A stretch of DNA of 64,000 nucleotides from CAZCGA01 sp964498075. Lineage in GTDB: Bacteria; Desulfobacterota; Binatia; HRBIN30. Positions 10,503 through 18,041 of the stretch are shown piece by piece. The DNA lies in assembly GCA_964498075.1 (NCBI GenBank), contig CAZCGA010000023.1, forward strand, positions 3,708 through 67,707, written 5' to 3'. A model generated the notes under the pieces. That model saw only the letters and a list, made by a program, of their open reading frames with translations. It did no database searches and was not told the origin of the DNA. The position numbers and the translations under genes are program-made. How positions within the stretch are numbered: the first letter of the stretch is position 1; each line of letters begins with the position of its first letter.

Positions 10503-10584
10503 CCCTAACGCTGGGCGTCAGGCGCCGCCGATAGCCGTAGCGGAGCGTAGGCTATTGGCGGTCGCCTGCACGCCGTGGTTAGGT
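10503..10584 (-). other. attC-like integron recombination site
   Basis: An 82-base imperfect palindrome with outer boxes ACCTAAC and GTTAGGG (minus-strand reading). The first fits the integron consensus RYYYAAC exactly; the second fits GTTRRRY in six of seven positions. The inner arms (GGCGTCAGGCG then CCGCCGATAGCC on the plus strand, against GGCTATTGGCGG then TCGCCTGCACGCC) pair with about two one-base bulges and one mismatch around a 13-base centre. Unpaired bases in the arms are typical of attC folded bottom strands. On the minus strand it separates the hydrolase gene (stop at 10675) from the truncated DUF998 gene. Confidence 0.6.
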
Positions 10585-10674
10585 CCCGTGGGACGCCCGC
10601 TTCCCAACCCCGCCCGCTCCCCCGGCCCGTGGAGGACTACTGCGGCACGGGAGACCACCAGACGCCAGGGCATC

Positions 10675-11403
10675 CTATTCCAGTCTCTGCAGGAGTGCTC
10701 CTGAGCGAGAGACCCACGCGAAGAGCACTTGGAGGACCAAGAGCGACGCTTCGTGATTACTCCGCGGGAGACCGTAGCCCACCGGCTCAGCCGCGCAGTC
10801 TTCCAGGAGAATGCAACTGTAATCGCGGAACATGGCATCTCTAATGGTCGACTCCACGCAGACGCTCGTGGTGCAGCCTGTCACCACCAGGTACTTGATA
10901 CCAAGGGTCTTGAGAATGGTATCCAACTCGGTCTGATAGAAGCCGCTGTAGCGATGCTTGGAGACGATAATGTCGCCTGCCTGCGGCGCGAGCTCACGCA
11001 CGATGTCGGTGCCCCACGTGTCCCTGATGAGGATCCGGCTCTCCCTCCCATCCGGAGCCGTGATCGTTTCTCCCACCTTCATCTGGGCATTCACCCGCCG
11101 CATCGGCGAGTCCTCGGCACCAGCATCGGAGAGGTCGGGGCGAAACTCCATCTTGAGGTAGATGATCTTGATGCCTGCTCTCCGAGCCGCGGCCAAGACA
11201 TGTGCGGTGGGCCCGACTGCCTCCTGTATCGGCGCGATGTCGATGCCGGCACGGTGAAACATGCCGCCTTCGGCGCCGAAGTCATTCTGCATGTCGATGA
11301 CCAGCACCGCCGTCCGCGTAGTATCAATGCTGATGGGCGTCGGTGCCGCCTCGATCACCACGACACGATTGGTCGTTCCAGAGGGCAGAGGTTCTTGTGC
11401 CAT
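10675..11403 (-). CDS. Cysteine hydrolase, isochorismatase-like family
   Basis: A 242-residue cytoplasmic hydrolase of the isochorismatase/RutB fold. The catalytic triad is visible: Asp in VLVIDMQNDF, Lys in VSKHRYSGFY and Cys in VTGCTTSVCVESTIRDA. Relatives hydrolyse amide or carbamate bonds (ureidoacrylate, N-carbamoyl compounds, nicotinamide). The start at 11403 is set by AGGAG seven bases upstream; the in-frame ORF extends much further but without a ribosome site. It diverges from the amidohydrolase gene across 210 bases, and an attC-like site lies 91 bases past its stop, so it may be, or have been, cassette cargo. Confidence 0.85.
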   Translation of the reverse strand: MAQEPLPSGTTNRVVVIEAAPTPISIDTTRTAVLVIDMQNDFGAEGGMFHRAGIDIAPIQEAVGPTAHVLAAARRAGIKIIYLKMEFRPDLSDAGAEDSPMRRVNAQMKVGETITAPDGRESRILIRDTWGTDIVRELAPQAGDIIVSKHRYSGFYQTELDTILKTLGIKYLVVTGCTTSVCVESTIRDAMFRDYSCILLEDCAAEPVGYGLPRSNHEASLLVLQVLFAWVSRSGALLQRLE

Positions 11404-11613
11404 ATGTGTTCTCCTGCTCATAGATCGGGCTCCTCTCGGCGCAGAAGCGTGCGTGAGACATCTGCTGCCGCTCAGTGCGGCCTTGGCTGTATACCCCGAT
11501 CGGGGCAATCCCTTCAAAGTCCGAGCGCGACGTTCACACCGACGACTTGCCTTGTCTTCTCGACTGTGCACGCATACGAGCGCGCCGCGACTCCACGGAC
11601 AAGGAGGAAGCTG

Positions 11614-12744
11614 ATGCCAGAGCCCGAGCCGAGGGTGGTTGACGCCGACGGTCATGTGCTCGAACCGACCGGGTTGTGGGAGCGCTACCTGCCGGCGCGC
11701 CTCCGCGAGCTCGCGCCCCGCATCGTGCACAACGATTGGGGGCTGGACACGGTGTACGTGGGTGCGCAGGAAATCGTCACCGCACCGCTCGGGCTCCTCG
11801 GAACGCCCGGAAGCCGCATGGACGAAACCGATCCGCGTAAGAAAATTCCCTGGGAAGAGGCCCACCCCGGCGGGTTCGATCCGCGACAGCGGCTGCGCGA
11901 CATGGACCTGGAAGGGATTGATGTCGCAGTTCTCTATCCCAGCATCGGATTGAACTTCTGGGCGATCGCGGACACGACGGCAGCGGTGGCGCTGGCGCGC
12001 GCCTATAACGACTGGCTCGCCGACTACTGTACGGCGGACCGCCGCCGTCTCGTCGGCGCCGCGATGCTACCGTTTCAAGATCCGGCCGCCGCCGTCGCCG
12101 AGCTGCGCCGTGCCGCGCGCGAGCTCGTTTTCCCCGCCGCGTTCGTGCGCCCCAACCCTTGCTGCGGCCGGCACATCGGCGATGCGGATTTCGAGCCGGT
12201 GTGGGCGGCCGCCGAGGAGCTCTCAGTTACGATCGGCGTTCACGAGGGCAGCTCCAATACGATTCCCACGCTGGGCACCGACCGACTCTTCAACCCGCTG
12301 CTGCTGCACGCGATGTCGCACGCCTTCGAGCAGATGCTCGCCTGCGCCACGCTCATGGTCAGCGGCGTCATGGAGCGCCATCCCGATCTGCACTTCGTCT
12401 TCTTGGAGTCGGGCGGCGGCTGGGCGCCGTACTGGCTGTGGCGCCTCGACGAGCAGATGCACGGCTTCGGCCGCTATGCGCCGGACATGCTGCGGTTGCC
12501 GAGCGAGTACTTCCAGCGCCAGTGTTGGATCTCCTTCGAAAGCGACGAGCAGACGCTGCCGGCGTTGTTGCCGTTCATCGGCCCAGAGCGCGTCGTGTGG
12601 GGCTCGGACTACCCGCACCACGACGCCACCTTCCCCGGTGCAGTCAAGAAGCTCGACGCCGCGCTCGCGGAGATGACTCCGGCCACACGCCGGCGGATCT
12701 TGGCCGACAACGCCTGCGAGCTTTATCGGCTGCGCGAGATGTAA
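11614..12744 (+). CDS. Amidohydrolase family 2 protein (ACMSD-like TIM barrel)
   Basis: A 376-residue protein of the amidohydrolase 2 family, which includes ACMSD and other metal-dependent decarboxylases and hydrolases. It begins with the metal-binding motif VVDADGHVLEP (D-x-H near residue 10), has an acidic RLRDMDLEGIDVAVLYPS region, the IGVHEG strand and ends with the conserved VVWGSDYPHHDATFPG, whose Asp is the usual last metal ligand. The ATG at 11614 is preceded by AAGGAGG at ideal spacing. Its substrate is unknown. It is divergent from the cysteine hydrolase and convergent with cysK. Confidence 0.85.
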   Translation: MPEPEPRVVDADGHVLEPTGLWERYLPARLRELAPRIVHNDWGLDTVYVGAQEIVTAPLGLLGTPGSRMDETDPRKKIPWEEAHPGGFDPRQRLRDMDLEGIDVAVLYPSIGLNFWAIADTTAAVALARAYNDWLADYCTADRRRLVGAAMLPFQDPAAAVAELRRAARELVFPAAFVRPNPCCGRHIGDADFEPVWAAAEELSVTIGVHEGSSNTIPTLGTDRLFNPLLLHAMSHAFEQMLACATLMVSGVMERHPDLHFVFLESGGGWAPYWLWRLDEQMHGFGRYAPDMLRLPSEYFQRQCWISFESDEQTLPALLPFIGPERVVWGSDYPHHDATFPGAVKKLDAALAEMTPATRRRILADNACELYRLREM

Positions 12745-12770
12745 CTGCAGAAATCGAGGGGGTGAGCGGC

Positions 12771-13694
12771 TCAAGAGGAGAACGGTCCGCTGGCCAGATA
12801 GCGCTCGCCCGTGTCGGGGAAGATCACCACGATCAGCTTGTTGCGGCTCTCCGCGCGCCGCGCCACCTCCAAGGCCGCGACGGTGGCGGCGCCGGAGGAG
12901 ATCCCGACGAACATGCCCTCCTCTCGGGCGAGACGCCGCGTCATCTCCGCTGCGTCGCTGTCGGTCACCTGCACAACCTCGTCGACCAGATCGCAGCGCA
13001 AGACCTGCGGCACGAAGCCTGCCCCGATGCCTTGGATCTTGTGTGGCCCACGCTCGCCGCCCGACAGCACCGGCGAGGCGGCCGGCTCGACCGCGACGGC
13101 ACGAAAGGCCGGCTTCTTCGCTTTGATGACTTCACTCACGCCGGTAATCGTGCCGCCCGTGCCGACCCCGCTGATGAGAATGTCGACCCCGCCGTCGGTA
13201 TCGTCCCAGATCTCCCGGGCGGTGGTCTCGCGATGGATCGCCGGGTTCGCCGGGTTCGCGAACTGCTGCGGGATGAAGTAGCGCGGATCTGCAGCCCGCA
13301 TCTCCTCGGCACGCCGGACGGCACCGGGCATCCCTTCCGAGCCGGGAGTCAGCACGATCGCCGCACCCAAAGCGCGCATGATGGCGCGGCGCTCGACGCT
13401 GAAGGTTTCCGGCATCACCAGGACCAGCGGATACCCGCGAACGGCGCAAACGAAGGCCAGGGCGATGCCGGTGTTGCCGCTGGTCGGCTCGAGGATGATC
13501 GTGTCGCGGTGAATGCAACCGTCCCGCTCGGCCGCCGCGATCAAGCTCACGCCGATGCGATCCTTGACGCTCGACAGCGGGTTGAACGATTCGAGCTTGG
13601 CGACCACCTGGGCGCCGACACCGGCGGCAACCTTGCGTAGGCGGACCAACGGCGTCCGGCCGATGGTCTCGGTGATATCGTCGTATATCCGCAT
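12771..13694 (-). CDS. cysK: Cysteine synthase A (O-acetylserine sulfhydrylase)
   Basis: A 307-residue PLP enzyme that makes cysteine from O-acetylserine and sulfide. It has the PLP-lysine motif NPLSSVKDRIG, the substrate-binding loop PTSGNTGIALAF, the glycine-rich phosphate loop GVGTGGTITGV and the C-terminal GISSGAA, all in the expected order and at the usual family length. The ATG at 13694 has a GGAGGAG run just upstream. The nearby genes are not sulfur-related, so it appears to be a stand-alone gene. Confidence 0.92.
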   Translation of the reverse strand: MRIYDDITETIGRTPLVRLRKVAAGVGAQVVAKLESFNPLSSVKDRIGVSLIAAAERDGCIHRDTIILEPTSGNTGIALAFVCAVRGYPLVLVMPETFSVERRAIMRALGAAIVLTPGSEGMPGAVRRAEEMRAADPRYFIPQQFANPANPAIHRETTAREIWDDTDGGVDILISGVGTGGTITGVSEVIKAKKPAFRAVAVEPAASPVLSGGERGPHKIQGIGAGFVPQVLRCDLVDEVVQVTDSDAAEMTRRLAREEGMFVGISSGAATVAALEVARRAESRNKLIVVIFPDTGERYLASGPFSS

Positions 13695-13882
13695 GGCTCC
13701 TCCGTGTCGAAATTCCGGGACTCTGAGTGGGAACTTTCCCTTCTTGCGCTCCGGGCCGTGACCCGAAGCACGCACCTTGCCAGCGCCCGCCGTTCAGACT
13801 GCTTCGATCAGAACGGTTGCGCCATTCCAGAGTCGGGACGACGGTGAATGGAGCTTTCGCGTTTCTGGGATACCTCCGGTGC

Positions 13883-14509
13883 TCAGCCGTTCGGTCGGGA
13901 GAAGACGAGGAAGCTCTGCCTCGGCAGGAAATCGTACTCGTGCTCCAGCGTATAGCCCGCCGCTTCCAATTCGTTGCGGATGACGTCGGTCGCCGTCCAG
14001 TGACCGAACAGGCGGTTGAAGAAGCCCTTGCCCGCATACTCGATGATCGCCACGCGACCGCCCGGCCGCAGGTATCGCCTGGCGCGCACGAAGTACGCGG
14101 TGCGTTCCGCAATGTGATGGAACGTGTTGGCGGTGAAGATCAGGTCCACGCCTTGGTCGGGCAAGCGCGGGTCATCGGGTGCCGCCTCGATCACCTCGAC
14201 GTTGCGATATCCCTCGTCGGCGGCGTGCTGCTTCAGGTAGGCGATCATGTCCGGATCGATGTCGACGGCGTAGACCGTGCCGCCCTGCCCCGTGGCGTCG
14301 GCCAACCGGAAGGTGAAGTAGCCGCCGCCCGCCCCGAGATCGGCGATCCGTTGTCCGGGCTGGATACCTAGGGTTTGGATCACCTTCTCGGGCTGCTGCC
14401 AGCGTTCGCGGCCGAAGCCCTCGTAGGCGAATCGCTTGAACGTCGTACAGCCTCCAATGAACGTCACCGCGAGCACCGCACTCGCAGCCACCAGGGTCGT
14501 GTTGGTCAT
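13883..14509 (-). CDS. Class I SAM-dependent methyltransferase with lipoprotein signal
   Basis: A 208-residue protein. Residues 1-21 form a lipoprotein signal peptide ending in the lipobox FIGGC (Cys21). The rest is a Rossmann methyltransferase: motif I DLGAGGGYFTFRLA, the acidic motif II VYAVDIDPDM, NTFHHI and YLRPGGRVAIIEY. The start at 14509 is supported by AAGGAG eight bases upstream and by the signal peptide; the earlier Met at 14533 would spoil the signal. A SAM enzyme predicted to be anchored outside the cytoplasm is unusual, since SAM is not known to be available there. The methyl acceptor is unknown. Confidence 0.75.
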   Translation of the reverse strand: MTNTTLVAASAVLAVTFIGGCTTFKRFAYEGFGRERWQQPEKVIQTLGIQPGQRIADLGAGGGYFTFRLADATGQGGTVYAVDIDPDMIAYLKQHAADEGYRNVEVIEAAPDDPRLPDQGVDLIFTANTFHHIAERTAYFVRARRYLRPGGRVAIIEYAGKGFFNRLFGHWTATDVIRNELEAAGYTLEHEYDFLPRQSFLVFSRPNG

Positions 14510-14629
14510 CGGGTGCACTCCTTTTCCCCGCAAAAGTCCGATGCTCGCTCGGAATTCATCTCAGACGCAAAGCTTCGGCAGAGGCGCGTGAGGCTTCGCT
14601 GCCATGGCAGGACCCGTCTAGCACGAGTA

Positions 14630-14652
14630 AACTCCGAGTGTCAATCGGAGTT
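14630..14652. promoter_or_regulatory. Perfect 8-bp inverted repeat between divergent genes
   Basis: AACTCCGA and TCGGAGTT, separated by seven bases, form a perfect inverted repeat roughly midway between the divergent starts at 14509 and 14774. No T-run follows, so it is not a typical terminator. Its place suggests an operator or a repeat hairpin; no regulator can be named. Confidence 0.35.
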
Positions 14653-14773
14653 CAGTCTTTCTCGAACCGAAGCTCGTCGCGCGCTGGCAGTATCAGGGCG
14701 GAATGGTCTAAAGACACCAGCGAGAGTCTCCCATGTCGTGTGACCTTGCTGAGAGTGATGGACCAGATTTGAG

Positions 14774-15901
14774 ATGACGTCGCCGACTGATGATACGCAA
14801 TTGTCCGGCGCCGACCCCGCCGGCGGCGCCGCGGTCGTCCCCTCCGAGGGCCGCGTGGTCGTGCCGACGCCGGAGACGCGGGCAAGCGTCGAGCCGGAAT
14901 GGTCGAGCTGGCCCGACGAGAAACTCCTCGACCTGCGACTCTGTGATCTCGATCTGCGCATCGAGGGCACTGCCCTCGACGCGCAGATTCAAGAGCTCTA
15001 CAGGGAGCTCGAAGAGCACGGCCTTCAGTTTCGCCCGCGCTTCTGGTTGTCGAACGACTGGTTCACTCCCGATGAGGTCCCCGGCATCGCCGTGCCGTTC
15101 TACATGGGCCATCCTCGCTTGGCGCGCCTCGAGCTCAGTCAAATGCTCGAAGTGGAGGGCGGCACACCCGAGTGGTGCCTGCGCATCTTACGACACGAGA
15201 CCGGGCACGCGATCGACAATGCCTACCGGCTTCGCCGCCGCCGGCGCCGCCAGCAGCTGTTCGGCCCATCGTCTCAGGAGTACCCGGAGCATTACACGCC
15301 GCGTCCGTACAGCAAGAGCTACGTCACGCATCTCGAACCGTGGTACGGGCAGAGCCATCCCGATGAAGACTTTGCCGAGACGTTTGCCGTTTGGCTGACG
15401 CCTGCGTCGCAGTGGCAGAAGCGTTACGCGGATTGGCCGGCCCTGAAGAAGCTCGAGTACGTGGATGCTCTCATGCGCCGGATCGGGTCGCAGGCGCCGC
15501 GCGTGACGTCGCGCCGGCGGGTCGACCCGCTGTCGCGGCTGCGCAAGACGCTCCGCCGACACTATCAGGAAAAGCGCGACCGTTACCATGTCGACTACTC
15601 CAACGTGTACGACCGCGATATCCGGCGGCTGTTTTCCGACGCGCCGGAGTTCAAGCCCAACATGGCGGCGGCGCGCTTCCTCGCCCGTATCCGCAGGGAC
15701 GTGCGCCGCACCGTGGCGCGCTGGACGGGCGAGTACCAATACACCATCGACCAGGTGCTCAACGACATCATCAAGCGCTGTCGCGAGCTCCGGCTGCGCC
15801 TGATCGCCCCGGAGCAACAGACGAAGCTCGACTTCACCATCGTGCTCACCGTACAGACGATGAACTATCTGCACAGCGGCCAGCATCGGGTGAGGCTATG
15901 A
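14774..15901 (+). CDS. Putative zinc-dependent metallopeptidase, partner of the ATP-grasp protein
   Basis: A 375-residue protein with an HExxH zinc site (RILRHETGHAIDNAY, near residues 140-144) and a downstream acidic motif DFAETFAVW near residue 200 that can supply the third ligand, as in gluzincin-type peptidases. The first 45 residues look disordered and there is no export signal; an Arg-rich segment follows the zinc site. Its stop overlaps the ATP-grasp start (ATGA), so the two are translationally coupled. Similar metallopeptidase/ATP-grasp pairs are, as I recall, found in other delta-like and planctomycete genomes, with no established function. Confidence 0.7.
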   Translation: MTSPTDDTQLSGADPAGGAAVVPSEGRVVVPTPETRASVEPEWSSWPDEKLLDLRLCDLDLRIEGTALDAQIQELYRELEEHGLQFRPRFWLSNDWFTPDEVPGIAVPFYMGHPRLARLELSQMLEVEGGTPEWCLRILRHETGHAIDNAYRLRRRRRRQQLFGPSSQEYPEHYTPRPYSKSYVTHLEPWYGQSHPDEDFAETFAVWLTPASQWQKRYADWPALKKLEYVDALMRRIGSQAPRVTSRRRVDPLSRLRKTLRRHYQEKRDRYHVDYSNVYDRDIRRLFSDAPEFKPNMAAARFLARIRRDVRRTVARWTGEYQYTIDQVLNDIIKRCRELRLRLIAPEQQTKLDFTIVLTVQTMNYLHSGQHRVRL

Positions 15902-16920
15902 AGGCGCTCCGCGTCCTCGCCCTGGTGCACGCAGAGCTGGTGCCGCCGCAGGATGCAACGGCGGAGCAGGCGGTGAAGGCGGACTGGAAGACCGAGTTCG
16001 ACGTCCTCTCTTTCCTGCATGGCATCGGGCACGAGGTCTTGCCGCTGGGTCTCGGCGACGACCTGCGCGTCATCCGCACGACGATGGACGAATGGAAGCC
16101 GCACATCGTCTTCAACCTCCTCGAACATTTCCTCGGCGTCTCCGTCTTCGACCAGAACGTCGTCAGCTACCTGGAGCTGCTGCGCATGCCGTACACCGGT
16201 TGCAACCCACGCGGGCTGCTGCTGGCACGCGACAAGGCGCTCGCCAAGAAGCTCATGGCGTACCATCGCATCCCCATCCCCGATTTTGTCGTCTTCCCCA
16301 TCGGCTCGGCCGTGCGGCGGCCGAAGCGCCTGACCTTCCCCTTGATCGTGAAGTCGGTCACCGACGAAGCCTCAATTGGTATCTCGCAGGCGTCGGTCGT
16401 CGACGATGACGGCAAGCTCAAGGAGCGGGTGCAGTTCATTCACGACAGCAGTGGCACCGACGCGATCGTGGAGCGTTACATCGAGGGGCGTGAGCTCTAC
16501 GTCGGCATCCTCGGCAACCAGCGCCTCCAGGAGCTCCCGGTCTGGGAGCTGCTGTTCACCAAGATGCCGCCCGAGGCCTGGCGCATCGCCACGGACCGCG
16601 TCAAGTGGAGCACCAAATATCGGGAGAAGTACGGCATCACGACGGACGCGGCAACGGACCTCCGCGACGGAGAGGCGGCGCGCATCCAGCACCTGTGCAA
16701 GCGGGTGTATCGCACCCTCAGCTTGAGCGGTTACGCCCGGATGGACCTCCGCCGCGACGCCAACGGCGCCGTGTACGTTCTCGAAGCCAACCCGAACCCG
16801 CAGCTGGCGCACGGCGAAGACTTCGCCGCGTCGGCGGAGCGCGCGGGCATGTCGTACGAGGTGCTGCTGCAAAGCATCATCAACCTCGGCCTGCGCTGGC
16901 GCTCGGATCGGCGGGTATGA
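15898..16920 (+). CDS. ATP-grasp ligase, D-Ala-D-Ala-ligase-like
   Basis: A 340-residue ATP-grasp protein. It has a preATP-grasp part (PHIVFNLLEHFLG), a central ATP-binding region (FPLIVKSVTDEASIGISQ) and the C-terminal metal-binding motif LEANPNPQL, as in D-alanine-D-alanine ligase, where Glu and Asn bind Mg2+. Such enzymes activate a carboxylate by phosphorylation and join it to an amine. It is too divergent from Ddl to assume the same substrate. Start and upstream stop overlap in ATGA, so peptide-bond making and peptide-bond cutting functions are coupled in one operon. Confidence 0.8.
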   Translation: MKALRVLALVHAELVPPQDATAEQAVKADWKTEFDVLSFLHGIGHEVLPLGLGDDLRVIRTTMDEWKPHIVFNLLEHFLGVSVFDQNVVSYLELLRMPYTGCNPRGLLLARDKALAKKLMAYHRIPIPDFVVFPIGSAVRRPKRLTFPLIVKSVTDEASIGISQASVVDDDGKLKERVQFIHDSSGTDAIVERYIEGRELYVGILGNQRLQELPVWELLFTKMPPEAWRIATDRVKWSTKYREKYGITTDAATDLRDGEAARIQHLCKRVYRTLSLSGYARMDLRRDANGAVYVLEANPNPQLAHGEDFAASAERAGMSYEVLLQSIINLGLRWRSDRRV

Positions 16921-16986
16921 GGAGCTGTCTTCAACCCGATCGTCGATCAGCGAGTGGGCGCTGCCATCGGCGTCTTGCGGATTCAC

Positions 16987-17619
16987 TCAGCAGTACGCGC
17001 CAGGGCCGGCCCTGTCTTCCGGGCGGCGCGCTTCAATCGCCTTGACGACGTCGAGGTAGACGTTTTCCTCACGCAGCAATGTGAAGCCGGCGCGCAGGAC
17101 GTTGGCGACCGTGTCCCGGTTCATGTCCGGCCCGAACCGCCGGCTGAGCGGCGTCAGTAGATCTTGCATCAACGCGATCGGCCCGATGCGGCTGCGCACG
17201 TGCTCGAACATCAGCAGCCGCCCGCCCGGTTTCATGCAGCGATACAGCTCGCGCAGGCCGCGCAGCGGGTCGGGAACCGAGCAGAACGTGCACGAAGTCG
17301 CAACGGTGTCGAAGCTCGCGTCCGCAAACTCCATCCTTTGCGCGTCCATGACACGGAGCTCCAGCGTGCCGCCGTACTCCACCGCCTTCGGCCGCGCCCG
17401 CGCAATCATCCCGGGACTGATATCGATGGCGGTGATCGTCAAGCCCGGCGGAAAATGGCGGAAGTCGCTCCCGGTTCCCGCCGCCACCATGAGGCAGCGC
17501 CCGGTCATCTTGGCGAACGCGTGCTCCTTCGCTGTAGCGAAGCGACGCTCCTCGCCCCACGTCATCCAATCGTAGGCACGACTGGCCAGGTCCCACTTGG
17601 CTTGCAGATCGTTGCTCAT
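16987..17619 (-). CDS. Class I SAM-dependent methyltransferase (UbiE/PmtA-like)
   Basis: A 210-residue cytoplasmic methyltransferase. Motif I is divergent (MVAAGTGSDFRHF), followed by ITAIDISPGMIARAR, MEFADASFDTVATSCTFCSVP and MKPGGRLLMFEHVRS. This arrangement resembles phosphatidylethanolamine N-methyltransferase and UbiE/COQ5-type enzymes, so a lipid or quinone substrate is plausible. Its ATG overlaps the stop of the upstream membrane protein by four bases, so the two are translationally coupled. Confidence 0.82.
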   Translation of the reverse strand: MSNDLQAKWDLASRAYDWMTWGEERRFATAKEHAFAKMTGRCLMVAAGTGSDFRHFPPGLTITAIDISPGMIARARPKAVEYGGTLELRVMDAQRMEFADASFDTVATSCTFCSVPDPLRGLRELYRCMKPGGRLLMFEHVRSRIGPIALMQDLLTPLSRRFGPDMNRDTVANVLRAGFTLLREENVYLDVVKAIEARRPEDRAGPGAYC

Positions 17620-18041
17620 CGGACCAACCCTGACACCGATCGAATGGGCGACGTCGGGCCGCGTACCGCGCGGTCGTAGAGGCGGATGCCCGCGGTGACA
17701 ATGAGACCGAACGCAACGCCGACCATGATCGCGTGGGTCGTCGTTCCCGACGGGTGTTGCATCGTGTCGCGCATCGCGAACAGCATTCCCCCGTACATGC
17801 CGATCAGACTCCCTGGAACCATGACATGGAAGGAACCAAGGACGGGCGACAGGAGAACGGCGAGCGCCAGGTGCACGGCCATGCCTGCCGCCATGCCCAT
17901 CAGCATCGCCACGACCATGTCGACCTCGGGGCTCACAATCGCCCGCACCGCAGCAGCCGTCGCCGCCCCGGTGGCCGCTCCGGCGCAGTAATCGCCGAGG
18001 GTGAACAGCGCTTTCCGCATTCGGTTCGCTTGATCATCCAT
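17616..18041 (-). CDS. Small integral membrane protein
   Basis: A 141-residue protein with about four hydrophobic segments rich in Gly, Ala and Met, e.g. MVVAMLMGMAAGMAVHLALA, and a Met/His-containing loop (AMRDTMQHPSGTTTH). I do not recognise the family. The start at 18041 has GAAGGA two bases upstream of the ATG. It is coupled to the downstream methyltransferase by a four-base overlap, and its 5' end overlaps the 3' end of the GH57 reading frame by 109 bases. Confidence 0.6.
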   Translation of the reverse strand: MDDQANRMRKALFTLGDYCAGAATGAATAAAVRAIVSPEVDMVVAMLMGMAAGMAVHLALAVLLSPVLGSFHVMVPGSLIGMYGGMLFAMRDTMQHPSGTTTHAIMVGVAFGLIVTAGIRLYDRAVRGPTSPIRSVSGLVR

